From the NCBI GenBank assembly GCA_947458305.1, contig CANGZO010000139.1:1-6267 (forward strand): DNA of 6,267 nucleotides, given 5' to 3'. How positions within the stretch are numbered: the stretch's first letter is position 1; every line of letters starts with the position of its first letter. The notes under the pieces were generated by a model. The model made no database searches and had not been told where the DNA came from. It saw nothing but the letters and a program-made list of their open reading frames with translations. Position numbers and translations under genes: made by a program. Below, in pieces: positions 5,279-6,267 of the stretch. This DNA comes from Comamonadaceae bacterium (GTDB lineage: Bacteria; Pseudomonadota; Gammaproteobacteria; Burkholderiales; Burkholderiaceae_C).

Positions 5279-5811
5279 TCAGAAAACAGGGCTGGGGCGA
5301 GTTGGCCCATGGGATGGCCTTCGCGCTTCAAAAGCGCTTGCTTACGCCACAGCCCACCCGCATAGCCGGTGAGTTGACCGCCTGCACCCAGGACGCGGTG
5401 GCAGGGCACCAACATGCTCACCGGGTTGCGCCCCACAGCCGCCCCAACGGCCCTGACCGCCAGAGGCTTGCCCAGCCGCTTGGCCAACTCGCCGTAGGTT
5501 TGGCTTTGCCCGGCAGGGATGTTGAGCAATGCCCGCCAGACCGATTGTTGGAAGGCCGTGCCGACCGACAAATCGAGTGGGCCTGACCAGGGTTGGTCCT
5601 GTCCTGCCCAAAAAGCTTGCACATGGGCTGCGGCGCTGAGCAGCACCGGGTGGTCTTCAGCTGGGCGCCAGGGCTGGCGCTGGGCTTCGGTGGGGCCGTG
5701 TTTTTGGTCGTCAAACCAGAGGCCGCATAAACCTGTGGCGCTGGCCGCCAAAGTGATCGGCCCCAAGGGGCTGTCTGTGCGCAGTGTGTGCAGTGTGCTC
5801 AAGGGCTTCAT
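5275..5811 (-). CDS. ogt: Methylated-DNA--[protein]-cysteine S-methyltransferase (O6-alkylguanine repair)
   Basis: This encodes a 178-residue cytosolic suicide repair protein that moves an alkyl group from O6-alkylguanine (or O4-alkylthymine) in DNA onto its own cysteine. The active-site block VPCHRVLGAGG begins at 135, with acceptor Cys137. Other key residues fall at the spacing seen in human AGT: Tyr106 in 'SQTYGELA', the arginine finger Arg120 in 'VRAVGAAVG', hinge Asn129 and Glu164. The 'FQQSVWRALLNIPAG' block (87-101) opens the DNA-binding half. The N-terminal domain 'SPLGPITLAASATGLCGLWF' in outline (14-33) is normal, and there is no Ada-type regulatory domain, so this is the constitutive Ogt type. 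No clear Shine-Dalgarno sequence precedes the ATG at 5811. Its TGA overlaps the ATG of the EamA permease gene. It is divergent from the phosphohexomutase gene across an 83-nt gap. Confidence 0.95.
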   Translation of the reverse strand: MKPLSTLHTLRTDSPLGPITLAASATGLCGLWFDDQKHGPTEAQRQPWRPAEDHPVLLSAAAHVQAFWAGQDQPWSGPLDLSVGTAFQQSVWRALLNIPAGQSQTYGELAKRLGKPLAVRAVGAAVGRNPVSMLVPCHRVLGAGGQLTGYAGGLWRKQALLKREGHPMGQLAPALFSE

Positions 5812-5825
5812 GGGGTGGATGTTAG

Positions 5826-5870
5826 CGTGGCCCGCCTACAATCTCATTTTTGCGAATCAAACGGGCCACG
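5826..5870. promoter_or_regulatory. Perfect 9-bp inverted repeat in the ogt/phosphohexomutase divergent gap
   Basis: CGTGGCCCG (5826-5834) and its exact complement CGGGCCACG (5862-5870) flank 27 nt that are AT-richer than the surroundings. The enclosed segment includes the candidate -10 TACAAT at 5837-5842 and the expected transcription start of the rightward gene. The geometry suits an operator bound by a dimer or a looping protein; a cruciform or a chance match in GC-rich DNA are alternatives. The repeat is seen; the role is inferred. Confidence 0.45.
5837..5842 (+). promoter_or_regulatory. Candidate -10 element for the phosphohexomutase gene
   Basis: TACAAT matches the sigma70 -10 consensus in five of six positions and sits about 53 nt before the ATG at 5895. 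No good -35 hexamer is found 16-18 nt upstream, where the ogt start codon region lies, so an activator or another sigma factor may be needed, or the site may be spurious. Confidence 0.35.
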
Positions 5871-5894
5871 GCGGCTCTCAGTGAGGCACAACGC

Positions 5895-6267
5895 ATGCAA
5901 ATCACCCCCACCATTTTCAAAGCCTATGACATCCGTGGCGTGGTGCCCTCCACCCTGAATGAAGCCGTGGCCGAAGGCTTGGGCAAGGCCTTTGGCACGC
6001 ACGCCCTGGCCCAAGGCCAAGCCACAGTGGCGGTGGGGCGCGATGGCCGATTGAGTGGTCCGGCCTTGTCGGCTGCGCTCATTCGCGGCTTGGTGGCCGC
6101 AGGCATCCAAGTGATCGACATTGGCCTGGCCACCACGCCCATGCTGTACTTTGCGGCCAGCACCTTGTGCCAAAGCGGCATCCAGGTCACGGGCAGCCAC
6201 AACCCCAAGGACTACAACGGCTTCAAGATGGTGCTGGGCGGTCGTGCCATTTATGGCGACGAAATTC
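5895..6267 (+). CDS. Phosphomannomutase/phosphoglucomutase (AlgC/ManB type), 3' end outside window
   Basis: The frame from ATG 5895 is open to the right edge, giving the first 124 residues of an alpha-D-phosphohexomutase; the family is usually about 450-465 residues, so roughly a quarter is seen. Landmarks: IFKAYDIRG (7-15), the N-terminal substrate and phosphate-contact block; VAVGRDGRLSG (45-55); and TGSHNPKDYNGFK (99-111), in which Ser101 is the serine phosphorylated in the catalytic cycle. The TGSHNP form and the opening sequence favour the AlgC/ManB branch, which interconverts mannose-6-P/mannose-1-P and glucose-6-P/glucose-1-P for nucleotide-sugar, lipopolysaccharide and exopolysaccharide synthesis. 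Substrate preference is set by the missing domains. The start is supported by TGAGG at 5882-5886, 8 nt before the ATG. Upstream is an inverted repeat and a possible -10. Confidence 0.93.
   Translation, partial: MQITPTIFKAYDIRGVVPSTLNEAVAEGLGKAFGTHALAQGQATVAVGRDGRLSGPALSAALIRGLVAAGIQVIDIGLATTPMLYFAASTLCQSGIQVTGSHNPKDYNGFKMVLGGRAIYGDEI

Overview
The window looks like chromosomal DNA from a betaproteobacterium of the order Burkholderiales, most likely a Comamonadaceae relative. The basis is GC-rich coding sequence, the protein families present and their overall flavour; no marker gene fixes the genus. It holds nine protein-coding genes, two of them cut by the window edges. No tRNA, rRNA, CRISPR array, insertion sequence or phage gene is visible.

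Left part (1-1606): the last 44 codons of a probable amidase-signature enzyme; a small Host_attach-family protein on the + strand (271-705); a stand-alone PRPP-loop phosphoribosyltransferase on the - strand (758-1417); then a gap filled by a paired inverted REP-type repeat (1492-1582).

Centre (1604-4276): metK, encoding S-adenosylmethionine synthetase, runs leftward from a recognisable sigma70 promoter (about 2911-2939) through a leader of roughly 115-120 nt. That leader can fold so that an upstream sequence pairs with the metK ribosome binding site, and the same helix runs into a U-tract. Divergent from metK is the pair slyX and a RlmN/Cfr-family radical-SAM methyltransferase, 9 nt apart and probably co-transcribed. 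A SAM-making gene and a SAM-using gene thus face away from one shared control region.

Right part (4274-6267): a second, unrelated paired REP-type repeat sits between the convergent methyltransferase and EamA-transporter genes, and its first three bases are the methyltransferase stop codon. An O6-methylguanine-DNA methyltransferase gene and the EamA/DMT permease gene form a - strand pair with an ATGA overlap. Divergent from them is the start of a phosphomannomutase/phosphoglucomutase gene that runs off the right edge. The 83-nt gap between these divergent genes contains a perfect 9-bp inverted repeat.

The genes are mostly housekeeping. The least explained material is non-coding: the metK leader structure, the two different hairpin-repeat families (one with compensatory stem changes between its arms), and the inverted repeat ahead of the phosphohexomutase gene.
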